Below, in pieces: positions 26,171 to 32,805 of a stretch of 35,338 nucleotides of DNA. Every line of letters starts with the position of its first letter. Within the stretch, counting starts at the first letter, position 1. The notes below the pieces were generated by a model. That model had not been told where the DNA came from. It did not search any database and was given only the letters and a program-made list of their open reading frames with translations. This DNA comes from Verrucomicrobiia bacterium (GTDB lineage: Bacteria > Verrucomicrobiota > Verrucomicrobiia > Limisphaerales > JAOAIM01): the NCBI GenBank assembly GCA_026414705.1, contig JAOAIM010000013.1, positions 1 through 35,338 on the forward strand, written 5' to 3'. Position numbers and translations under genes: made by a program.

Positions 26171-27102
26171 CTTGCACCTCCCGGGCAGGGCGCCCGACCG
26201 GATGCGCGGCCGGCGCCGGTTCGCATGAAGTGAAACAAATACTGTTGGGCATAACCCGCGTGCGGGCCGAAATGCGTTTCCACAAACGCCCGCAGCGCCG
26301 CCGGGCGCACGCGTTGACGCGGAAAATACCACTCCCGCAACGCCCGCTGCACCCACACGTCGAGCGGAAACGCCCGCTCAAAACCCAGCGCGAACAACAG
26401 CACGCAATCGGCAATCTTCGCGCCCACGCCCGGCAGTTCACACAGGCGCGCCCGCGCCGCCTCCAGTCCCAGCGCGCTGAGGGCCGCCGGATCAAAGCGC
26501 CCGTCGGCCACGCGCCGCGCGGTCTCCAGCAGATACGGCGCGCGGAATCCCATCCCGCACGCGCGCAACGCCCGGGCGTTCAGGCGCGCGATCCGTTCCG
26601 CCGTCGGAAACGCATAGGCGGGTCGCTCGCCCGGCGGCACCGCCACCGGTTCGCCGAAGCGTTCGCACAACCGCTCCACGATCTGTCGGATATGTCCGAT
26701 CCGTTTCGTCGAGGAAAGGATGAACGAGGCCAGGCATTCCCAGGGCTCCTGACGCAGCAGGCGCAGGCCATAACAGGCGCGCACCGCCGCGCGCAGCGGC
26801 GGGTCGGGCGGAAACGTCGCCAGCACGGCGTCCAGGTCCACGGCCACCTGCAAGTAATCCGCCAGCCAGTGCCAATGCCGCAGCGGCAGCGCGGCCTCGG
26901 CCCCAATGCCGTCCGAAGTCTGCCGCAGTCGCACCCAGCAGCCGCGCACCACGCCGGTCCAGCTTCCGTCCGGCCCCGCGCGCCAGCGGAACGCCTGACC
27001 CGAATCCAGCGTCGCGGCCAGGTCGTAGCCGCGCACCGCAAAGTGCGTCCTCGGCACCGGGCCGTGCTGCGCCGGCGGCTCAACGCAGATTCCGACACTC
27101 AT
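26167..27102 (-). CDS. 8-oxoguanine DNA glycosylase (OGG1 family)
   Basis: 311 residues. The N-terminal part has D-S-G-Q-A-F-R-W near 33-40, a hallmark of OGG1-type enzymes. The helix-hairpin-helix follows as L-P-G-V-G-A-K-I-A-D-C with catalytic K229, and the essential Asp is D248 in F-P-L-D-V-W-V-Q-R. This is a bifunctional glycosylase/lyase removing oxidised guanine paired with C. The OGG1 asparagine motif that contacts the estranged cytosine is altered: where S-S-N-N-N is usual, it has S-S-T-K-R at 130-134. The 3' end overlaps comB by 4 bases. The 5' end overlaps the PAP2-GT39 gene by 23 bases, so all three genes probably share a transcript. Confidence 0.92.
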   Translation of the reverse strand: MSVGICVEPPAQHGPVPRTHFAVRGYDLAATLDSGQAFRWRAGPDGSWTGVVRGCWVRLRQTSDGIGAEAALPLRHWHWLADYLQVAVDLDAVLATFPPDPPLRAAVRACYGLRLLRQEPWECLASFILSSTKRIGHIRQIVERLCERFGEPVAVPPGERPAYAFPTAERIARLNARALRACGMGFRAPYLLETARRVADGRFDPAALSALGLEAARARLCELPGVGAKIADCVLLFALGFERAFPLDVWVQRALREWYFPRQRVRPAALRAFVETHFGPHAGYAQQYLFHFMRTGAGRASGRAPCPGGAR

Positions 27103-29302
27103 AGACCTGAATCGTGCGCAGCACGCGACCCCGATCCCGAACTTCGCGCAGCCCCAGGTCCGTCACGCTTTCAAACTCCGCCAGCAACACCGGCGGCGGC
27201 GGTTCGGGACGTTTGTTTTCCTCGACGTAGATCGCGTTTTGGCCTTTGCGATCGCGGTAACCCGGCCAGTAAAAGAACTGGTTCACCGGGCGCGGGGAGG
27301 TGCGATAAAACACCAGCGGATCGTGCGGCACCCGTGCCCTGGCCTCCGGCAAATAGAACGTGATCTGGCTCGTGATGCCGTAATGACCGCCGATGATGAA
27401 CACGGGTTTGCCCTCGCCCTGCAACCGCGCCCGTTCCTCGCCGACCAGGCGCGCCAGTTCCGACCAGCCGCGCACCCGCCGCAGCGGGTCGAGCCGCGCC
27501 GGCAGCGGGCGGCCCGCGAGTTTCTCAATCCATTTGCTCTCATGCGCCAGAACCACGGCGGTCAGCCCCAGCATCAATCCCGCCACAAACCAGGGTTTGA
27601 CAAACCGCGCGCCAGCGCGCGCCCGCGCCTCCCAGTAAATCACCGCCATGCAGCAGAGCGGCGGCACGGCAGCGGCGATCCAGTTCGGCTGCACGCGCGC
27701 ATACAACGTCCAGAGCAGATACACGGCAAACAACGGCGCGCCCATGCTGAAAAAAAACACCAGGCGCGGGTCGTTGCGATGCGTTCGCCACCACAGCACC
27801 GCGGCTGCGAGGATGCCCGCGAAGAACACCGGGTTGAGCAGCGCCGCCTCGGCACCCAGGAATCCAAGCAGTTGGCCGGGAACGTCCGCCAGCCGCCACG
27901 CCCGGCCCAGTTGCGCGTTGTCGGCCACGTGCGCGGCGGTGATCCAGCCGTGCTGCGCGTTCCAGATCACCACCGGCAACGCGCACACCGCGTTGACCAG
28001 CAACGCCAGATACGGACCGGGCCGACGCAAATGCACGCGCGCCGGCGGCCATAACACGAACAACACGGCCCAGCAGAGCCATTGGAGCAGCGCGGTGTAT
28101 TTGCTCAGAAAGGCCAGGCCCGACCACCAACCCACCCACAACCACGCGCCCACGCCGGCTTCGGGGCGAATCGCCCGCCAGCCCGCCAACATCGCCGCCG
28201 TCCAGAACAACACCAGCAACGGGTCCACCGTCATCAAGACCGCCCCCGCCGCCAGCAACGGCATGGCGGTGACCATCACCACCAGCGCCACGCCCGCGCG
28301 CGCGTTGACCTCCCGCGCGAAAAACCGCAACAACAGCACGCTCAGCACCGCAGAAATCAACGGCGAGAAAAATCGCACGCCAAACTCGGTGTCGCCCCAC
28401 AGGTGCGTGCCGAGCCATTGCGCGTAGGCAATCATCGGCGGCTTGCTGAAATACGACAACGCCGGGCGCTTCGACCAGAGCCATTGATACGCCTCGTCTT
28501 CGCTCAGTTGCATCGTGCCGCTGGCCAGATAAGCCCACCGCGCCAGCAACACGGCGGCAATGAACAGATAACCGGCGCGCAACCAGTGATCGTCGGTCGC
28601 CGACGGCCTCGCGTGCGGAACAGTTTCAGAACCCTGCGGTTGGCCATCGCCCACCGTTTTTTCCGCGGCAGGCACGATCGAGGGCAGTTTTTCCCACCAG
28701 AGCGGAAACCAGCGTTTGCCAATCGCGCTCCAGGCGGTTTGCAGCGCCACGACGCCGGCAACGGCGTAGCCGGCGCCCAGAATCGCCCCCGCCAGCACGT
28801 CGCTCGGATAATGCACCCCGTTGTAAACCCGCGAGAAACCCACCGCCGCCGCCAGCGGAATCGTCACGCGCGCACTGCGCCGAAAAAACAGCCAGCCGAT
28901 CATCGCGCCCGCGAACCAGTTCGCCGCGTGCGAGGAGGGCATGCTGGCGTGCCGCCCGCCGTGATTGGCTGGCAGGCGCGTTTCCGGCAGGGTCTGGAAC
29001 GGACGGGGGCGTCCGATGGCGGCCTTGAGCGGCCGGCAAATGTAGGAATCGCCCAGCGGCAAAATGATCACCAGCGTGAGCACGCACAGCGCCCCGCGCA
29101 GCCGGTAACGCCAGATCAGCCACGCCGCCCCCGCCAACAGCAGCGGCACAAACAGCGGATTGCCGCTCAGCCACGGCATGAGCCGGTCGAAAAGCGGATT
29201 GGCTGTTCCCTGGTTGATCAGCCGAAACAGCGCCGTGTCCAACGCCAGCAGCGATTGCACGAGCGGCAATGTAAACGGCGCACCCGACCCGGAAAAACTC
29301 AA
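27080..29302 (-). CDS. PAP2 phosphatase-glycosyltransferase 39 fusion membrane protein
   Basis: 740 residues. The first 200 residues are a PAP2-type lipid phosphatase: K93-x-x-x-x-R98-P, the P-S-S-H set at 122-125, and S-R158-V-Y-N-G-V-H164-Y-P-S-D168, all catalytic residues present, with about five or six helices. A polar linker (205-238) precedes a GT39/ArnT-like multi-helix transferase: L-S-E-D-E-A-Y (267-272) with the acidic pair, then Y-F-S-K-P-P-M-I-A-Y, followed by roughly ten helices and a soluble C-terminal domain of about 160 residues. PAP2 enzymes recycle polyprenyl pyrophosphates or phospholipids, and GT39 enzymes move sugars from polyprenyl-phosphate carriers, so one protein may couple lipid-carrier recycling with glycosylation. 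Domain fusion is visible in one uninterrupted frame. Overlaps the DNA glycosylase gene by 23 bases. Confidence 0.93.
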   Translation of the reverse strand: MSFSGSGAPFTLPLVQSLLALDTALFRLINQGTANPLFDRLMPWLSGNPLFVPLLLAGAAWLIWRYRLRGALCVLTLVIILPLGDSYICRPLKAAIGRPRPFQTLPETRLPANHGGRHASMPSSHAANWFAGAMIGWLFFRRSARVTIPLAAAVGFSRVYNGVHYPSDVLAGAILGAGYAVAGVVALQTAWSAIGKRWFPLWWEKLPSIVPAAEKTVGDGQPQGSETVPHARPSATDDHWLRAGYLFIAAVLLARWAYLASGTMQLSEDEAYQWLWSKRPALSYFSKPPMIAYAQWLGTHLWGDTEFGVRFFSPLISAVLSVLLLRFFAREVNARAGVALVVMVTAMPLLAAGAVLMTVDPLLVLFWTAAMLAGWRAIRPEAGVGAWLWVGWWSGLAFLSKYTALLQWLCWAVLFVLWPPARVHLRRPGPYLALLVNAVCALPVVIWNAQHGWITAAHVADNAQLGRAWRLADVPGQLLGFLGAEAALLNPVFFAGILAAAVLWWRTHRNDPRLVFFFSMGAPLFAVYLLWTLYARVQPNWIAAAVPPLCCMAVIYWEARARAGARFVKPWFVAGLMLGLTAVVLAHESKWIEKLAGRPLPARLDPLRRVRGWSELARLVGEERARLQGEGKPVFIIGGHYGITSQITFYLPEARARVPHDPLVFYRTSPRPVNQFFYWPGYRDRKGQNAIYVEENKRPEPPPPVLLAEFESVTDLGLREVRDRGRVLRTIQVYECRNLR

Positions 29303-29454
29303 ATGCGGAGGCTCGCCCGCCGTTGCTTGTCCCTCGAAACGGCAGTGGCCGCGAGCTGGAATTGCCGGCTGCGGGTGGAAGAACGATTGAGCACGTCTGG
29401 CTTGGCCAGACCGGCGCTCTGCTACCCGATGAACCGCCGTTTTGCGGAAGGATG

Positions 29455-29498
29455 GCCGGCGGTTTCCTGCGTGACTGCGCCGTCACGCGTCCGCCGGC
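29455..29498. repeat. Long imperfect hairpin beyond the hpnJ-remnant
   Basis: Outer arms GCCGGCGG (29455-29462) and CCGCCGGC (29491-29498) enclose inner arms GCGTGAC (29469-29475) and GTCACGC (29482-29488). It lies 21 bp past the end of the hpnJ 3' copy, within the 216-bp gap 29303-29518. A folded RNA here could end or protect the minus-strand transcript, but no T-tract follows. The rest of the gap has no gene I can see and should contain the promoter of the PAP2-GT39 gene. Confidence 0.5.
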
Positions 29499-29518
29499 TT
29501 CAGCGTGAACGCTTCGGC

Positions 29519-29656
29519 CTACGCCGCTTGTGCCGCCTCCGCCGCCAGGTCGTTGCGCCGCTGCGCCATGCTCTTGAAAAATTCGTAGCCCTCCCGCAAC
29601 CGCCGCACGCACACGTCGCAATCTTCCAAGGCGGTGTCGGGCGAGCGGTTTTCCGC
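29519..29656 (-). pseudogene. Headless second copy of the hpnJ 3' end
   Basis: Read on the minus strand, this translates to 45 codons ending in TAG at 29519-29521, with the sequence L-E-D-C-D-V-C-V-R-R-L-R-E-G-Y then F-F-K-S-M-A-Q-R-R-N-D-L-A. It matches the last 40 residues of HpnJ, with only R-to-C and T-to-A changes in the shared part. There is no start codon and no upstream HpnJ sequence: it follows directly, in frame, after the TAA of the small gene at 29657. Nucleotide identity is about 96% over 29521-29617 and then falls abruptly, while protein similarity continues for about ten codons through synonymous changes. It is therefore a truncated relic or the target-site end of a duplication, not a functional gene. 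Confidence 0.85.
29521..29617. repeat. Direct repeat, copy 1 (partner at 31058-31154)
   Basis: 97 bp matching 31058-31154 in the same orientation, offset 1537 bp, with four mismatches (29527, 29543, 29564, 29612). The two copies bracket the parA-like gene and the small downstream gene. Homology starts precisely at the hpnJ stop codon on one side and fades after about 97 bp on the other. Confidence 0.9.
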
Positions 29657-30064
29657 TTATTTTTCTGGCTCGCTAAAATGCGCCGGCTCGAGGCTCGGCA
29701 AGGGATACTTGGCCGATAGCTGCTCCTCCTCTCGAATTCGCGCGAGAAGTTGTTCCCGAATGCCCGCTTTGCCGTGGCGCAGATCAATCGGCAGATGATT
29801 CACGGCGCAGAACAGTGCGAGGTCGGATTTCGGGCGGGCGAGCAACTCATCCAGCTTTTGCGTCGTTCGGCCTTGCGCGTATTCCCTGCGAATCTCGGCA
29901 TAGAGGGTTCGCGCCTCTTCCACGGACAATTTCTGAGGTCGTGACCGCCCGACGGGCTTGACAGCGGTGCTCGTGAGGGTTGCCTCAATGCGTTCCAGCG
30001 CCCGCCGAAGCAACCGCACCTCTTCAAGCACGGTTTCCAAAATTTTTTGCTCTTCGGTGCTCAC
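29657..30064 (-). CDS. Small coiled-coil protein of unknown function, coupled to parA-like gene
   Basis: 135 residues from GTG at 30064, which overlaps the ParA stop by 4 bases (GTGA); the frame is open further upstream only because it shadows parA. The first 35 residues (S-T-E-E-Q-K-I-L-E-T-V-L-E-E-V) form a strong heptad-like helix. A basic linker P-V-G-R-S-R-P-Q-K precedes a second, mixed region with A-R-T-L-Y-A-E-I-R-R-E-Y and K-S-D-L-A-L-F-C-A-V-N-H-L-P-I-D. I do not recognise a family. Its place right after a ParA ATPase is where a ParB-like or cargo-adaptor partner is often found, but no ParB or helix-turn-helix motif is visible. Base composition is less GC-rich than the flanking genes. 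Confidence 0.8.
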   Translation of the reverse strand: MSTEEQKILETVLEEVRLLRRALERIEATLTSTAVKPVGRSRPQKLSVEEARTLYAEIRREYAQGRTTQKLDELLARPKSDLALFCAVNHLPIDLRHGKAGIREQLLARIREEEQLSAKYPLPSLEPAHFSEPEK

Positions 30065-31059
30065 ACGATGGTCTCGATTTCTTTGAACAGCTTCTCGAAA
30101 TCGCCGGTATAACGCTGCGCCCAACCGCCGTAGTGGATGGCGCGCTTTACGTCCACCCGATCCGGGATGAAGGTGTTGAGCCAAAACACTCGGGCGCCCC
30201 GGGTCTGCCATTCCTCGCAAACGGCTTTGCACCGCTCGATGTAGAGGCGCGTTTCACGAAACAGCCCCGTGTTGGGTCGCCATCCCGCTTTGTTCATGAA
30301 CACGCCCACGGTCGGCAACGGAAAGGGTTCAATGCGCAGCTTCAAATGATGCAAAATCAGGTTCAATCCACGGGCTGCGTAAAAATCGGGATTGACCGGC
30401 ACCAGAATGAGCTTGCATGTCGCCAGCGTGGAATACGACAGCACGGAGAAATTCGGCGGGCAGTCGAAAAATACGTATTTGTATTTGGGCATCCGGGGCG
30501 CGTTGGCGATTTTGCCCAGCAAGTCTCGGATGAAATGCTTCACTCGATCGCGCTCGAAAACTTCCAGCTCAAACCAGTAGAACTCCTCCGATGAGGGAAT
30601 GAAGTCGAGGTTCTTGCCGTCCACGTGAAAGATGAAGTCGTGCTTGATGGGAAAATCAAAATACGCGCCCTTTTGAGGACTGGTGTAAATCTCAAGCGCG
30701 TGAAAGAGTGTTCGCTTGTTCTGAACCGCCTTTTCATACCACTCGCCCAACGGCGTTAACCCGCCTGTGTCGGGTTTCAACGCCACCGCCTGCGTGAGGC
30801 TCATCTGCGCGTCCAGGTCAAAAAGCAGCGTCGGATAGTTCATCGTGGCGGCAGACACGTTTGCAAGGCACCAGGTCACAGTGGTCTTTCCGACACCGCC
30901 CTTAAAATTGATGGTGGCGACCGTAGTGGCTTGCACACGCGAAGTTTTGCTGAGGCCCGTGACGTTTGCGAGAGTAAACTCGGTGCGTTTGCCGGGGCCG
31001 CCGGGTTCAAATCCTTCCGGCGCATGAGAGCGGATGTTCGCGCTTTTGGGATCAGTCAC
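30061..31059 (-). CDS. ParA/MinD-type ATPase coupled to hpnJ
   Basis: 332 residues from GTG at 31059, overlapping the hpnJ stop (GTGA). A disordered N terminus of about 42 residues precedes the deviant Walker A K-G-G-V-G-K-T-T at 53-60 with both lysines, then L-F-D-L-D-A-Q near 80 (Walker A') and Y-V-F-F-D-C-P-P near 195 (Walker B). ParA ATPases dimerise on ATP, bind DNA or membrane, and position plasmids, chromosomes, chemoreceptors or other cargo. No parS site or ParB gene is visible, which argues against a plasmid partition system, and a MinD-like amphipathic C-terminal helix is not obvious. The gene is in the 50-55% GC range by eye in several lines, against about 70% around it, suggesting acquisition. 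It lies between two direct repeats of the hpnJ 3' end. Confidence 0.9.
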   Translation of the reverse strand: MTDPKSANIRSHAPEGFEPGGPGKRTEFTLANVTGLSKTSRVQATTVATINFKGGVGKTTVTWCLANVSAATMNYPTLLFDLDAQMSLTQAVALKPDTGGLTPLGEWYEKAVQNKRTLFHALEIYTSPQKGAYFDFPIKHDFIFHVDGKNLDFIPSSEEFYWFELEVFERDRVKHFIRDLLGKIANAPRMPKYKYVFFDCPPNFSVLSYSTLATCKLILVPVNPDFYAARGLNLILHHLKLRIEPFPLPTVGVFMNKAGWRPNTGLFRETRLYIERCKAVCEEWQTRGARVFWLNTFIPDRVDVKRAIHYGGWAQRYTGDFEKLFKEIETIV

Positions 31060-32519
31060 GCCGTTTGTGCCGCCTCCGCTGCCAGGTCGTTGCGCCGCTG
31101 GGCCATGCTCTTGAAAAATTCGTAGCCCTCCCGCAACCGCCGCACGCAGACGTCCCGGTCCTCCAGCATCGTCTTGAGAATCCGCAGAATCGGCTTCGGA
31201 CGCAGGTAGTAGGCGTGATAGAATCGCTCTACCGCCTCGAAAATTTCATCCTTTTTCAACTCCGGGTATTCGAGCGCGGCGTCCTGGAAGCCGTCTTCGT
31301 GGACGATGTCGGTCTTGTCCTGCTTGGCGAACCAGCCGTTGAGGCGCGCCTGCTCGTAAAGTTCGGTGCCCGGATACGGCGCGGCCAGCGACACCTGAAT
31401 GCTGAAAACATCCAACTCCTGGGCGAACCGGATGGTCTGCTCGATCGTCTCGCGCGTTTCCACCGGCAGACCCAGGATGAACGTGCCGTGAATCACCACG
31501 CCGGCCTTGTGGCACGCCTGCGTGAAGCGCCGCATCTCATCGGTCGTGACGCCCTTCTTAATGCGCCGGAGAATTTCGTCGTTCCCGCTTTCGTAGCCGA
31601 CCAGAAACAGCCGCAGCCCGTTGTCCTTGAAGAATCGGATCGTGTCGTAGTCCAGGTTCGCGCGGCTGTTGCAGCTCCAGGTCAGGCCCAGCGGGCCGAG
31701 TTTTTTCGCGATCTCCCGCGCGCGCGGCAGGTTCGCCGTGAAGGTGTCGTCGTCGAAGAAAAACTCCTTCACCTGCGGGAAGAGCCGCTGCATGTAGGCC
31801 ATTTCGTCGGCGACGTTTTGCGGGGAGCGCACGCGGTATTTGTGGCCGCCGATGGTCTGCGGCCAGAGGCAGAAGGTGCACTGCGCCGGGCAACCGCGCC
31901 CGGTGTAGAGGCTCACGTAGGGATGGAGCAGGTAGCCGATGAAGTAGCGCTCGATTTGCAGGTCGCGCTTGTAAACGTCCGCCACCCACGGCAGCGCATC
32001 CATGTCGGCGATCAACTCGCGCTCCGGGTTGTGGCGGATGCGCCCGTCGGCGTCCTTGTAGGAGAGCCCGGCGATGGTTTCGAGCGGGCGGCCTTCGGCG
32101 ACCTCCTTGCAGGTGAAGTCGAATTCCTTGCGCCCGACCCAGTCAATCGCCCACGACGCCTTGAGCGTTTCGGTGGGCAACACGGCGGCGTGCGCGCCGA
32201 CAAAGCCGATTTTCGTCGCGGGCTTTTGTGCCTTGATCGCCTCGGCCACCTTGCAGTCGTTGCGCAGCGAGGGCGTGGAGGTGTGGATGATGACGTGATC
32301 GAAATCGCGGGCGATGCGGAGGCACTCGGTCAGGCCGATGCCGTGCGGCGGGCAATCCAACAGGCGCGAATCGGGCACAAGCGCCGCCGGTTGCGCCAGC
32401 CAGGTCGGATACCAGAAACTGGTCACCTCCCGCCGGGCCTGGTAACGCGACCCGGCCCCGCCGTCAAAACCCTCAAACGAGGGCGGATTCAAAAACAAGG
32501 CGCTCATCGGTGTGCTCAT
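31056..32519 (-). CDS. hpnJ: Hopanoid biosynthesis radical SAM protein HpnJ
   Basis: 487 residues from ATG at 32519; ATG at 32507 gives M-S-A-L-F-L-N-P-P-S-F and fits the family N terminus better. The N-terminal third is the cobalamin-binding-type domain (F-E-G-F-D-G-G-A-G-S-R-Y, W-Y-P-T-W-L-A-Q-P). The radical SAM triad is C210-x3-C214-x2-C217 in G-R-G-C-P-A-Q-C-T-F-C. These strings match HpnJ closely in memory, including F-F-F-D-D-D-T-F and L-A-A-P-Y-P-G-T. HpnJ acts late in bacteriohopanepolyol maturation; work in Burkholderia linked HpnJ with HpnI and HpnK to bacteriohopanetetrol cyclitol ether formation. No shc, hpnH, hpnI or hpnK is in the window. It leads a GTGA-overlapped run with the ParA-like and coiled-coil genes. 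Confidence 0.93.
   Translation of the reverse strand: MSTPMSALFLNPPSFEGFDGGAGSRYQARREVTSFWYPTWLAQPAALVPDSRLLDCPPHGIGLTECLRIARDFDHVIIHTSTPSLRNDCKVAEAIKAQKPATKIGFVGAHAAVLPTETLKASWAIDWVGRKEFDFTCKEVAEGRPLETIAGLSYKDADGRIRHNPERELIADMDALPWVADVYKRDLQIERYFIGYLLHPYVSLYTGRGCPAQCTFCLWPQTIGGHKYRVRSPQNVADEMAYMQRLFPQVKEFFFDDDTFTANLPRAREIAKKLGPLGLTWSCNSRANLDYDTIRFFKDNGLRLFLVGYESGNDEILRRIKKGVTTDEMRRFTQACHKAGVVIHGTFILGLPVETRETIEQTIRFAQELDVFSIQVSLAAPYPGTELYEQARLNGWFAKQDKTDIVHEDGFQDAALEYPELKKDEIFEAVERFYHAYYLRPKPILRILKTMLEDRDVCVRRLREGYEFFKSMAQRRNDLAAEAAQTA
31058..31154. repeat. Direct repeat, copy 2, within the hpnJ 3' end
   Basis: The final 97 bp of the intact hpnJ gene; its relic copy is at 29521-29617 in the same orientation. 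Beyond 31154 similarity is seen only at the protein level for about ten codons. See the pseudogene entry for how the copies differ. Confidence 0.9.
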
Positions 32520-32612
32520 GCTGGCAGGAAAACCGTCCGGGGCAATCTGTTTTCGTCAGGGATCATCAGCAGGCGATGTTGGCGATGGGTGGTTCGTGAT
32601 TCGGGATTTGTC

Positions 32613-32662
32613 ATTGGTGATGGGTGACGGGTGATTCGTAATTGGTGATGGGTGAGGGGTGA
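32613..32662. repeat. Imperfect tandem repeat between hpnJ and the ROK gene
   Basis: A 22-bp unit starting ATTGGTGATGGGTGA occurs at 32613-32634 and 32641-32662 with a single mismatch, within a wider run of GATGGGTGA- and GTGATTCG-like words from about 32582. The 286-bp gap 32520-32805 that contains it separates two divergent genes and must hold their promoters. The repeat itself has no recognised function; sequences of this sort are common between Verrucomicrobia genes, as far as I recall. Confidence 0.65.
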
Positions 32663-32805
32663 TTGAGGAGCAGCGATCTGGGGACCGCGCGGCTTGGGAC
32701 AAGACCGCACCCGCGTGGCAGCGGCCCGGACGGCGGCCAGTGAGAAGCCGCGCACGATTTGAATTCTTGAACCAGCAAAGCGCGTGCATTAGAACGGTCG
32801 GCGCT

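Noticed and set aside
29500-29787. A 95-codon frame across the hpnJ relic
   Set aside because: It is out of frame with the hpnJ-like sequence and overlaps the small coupled gene; the relic reads in another frame without a start.
29657-31059. A plasmid-type ParAB partition system
   Set aside because: The partner shows no ParB or DNA-binding motif and no iterated parS-like site was found nearby.
32582-32665. A CRISPR array in the hpnJ-ROK gap
   Set aside because: Units are adjacent, degenerate and only two are well matched; there are no unique spacers and no cas genes.
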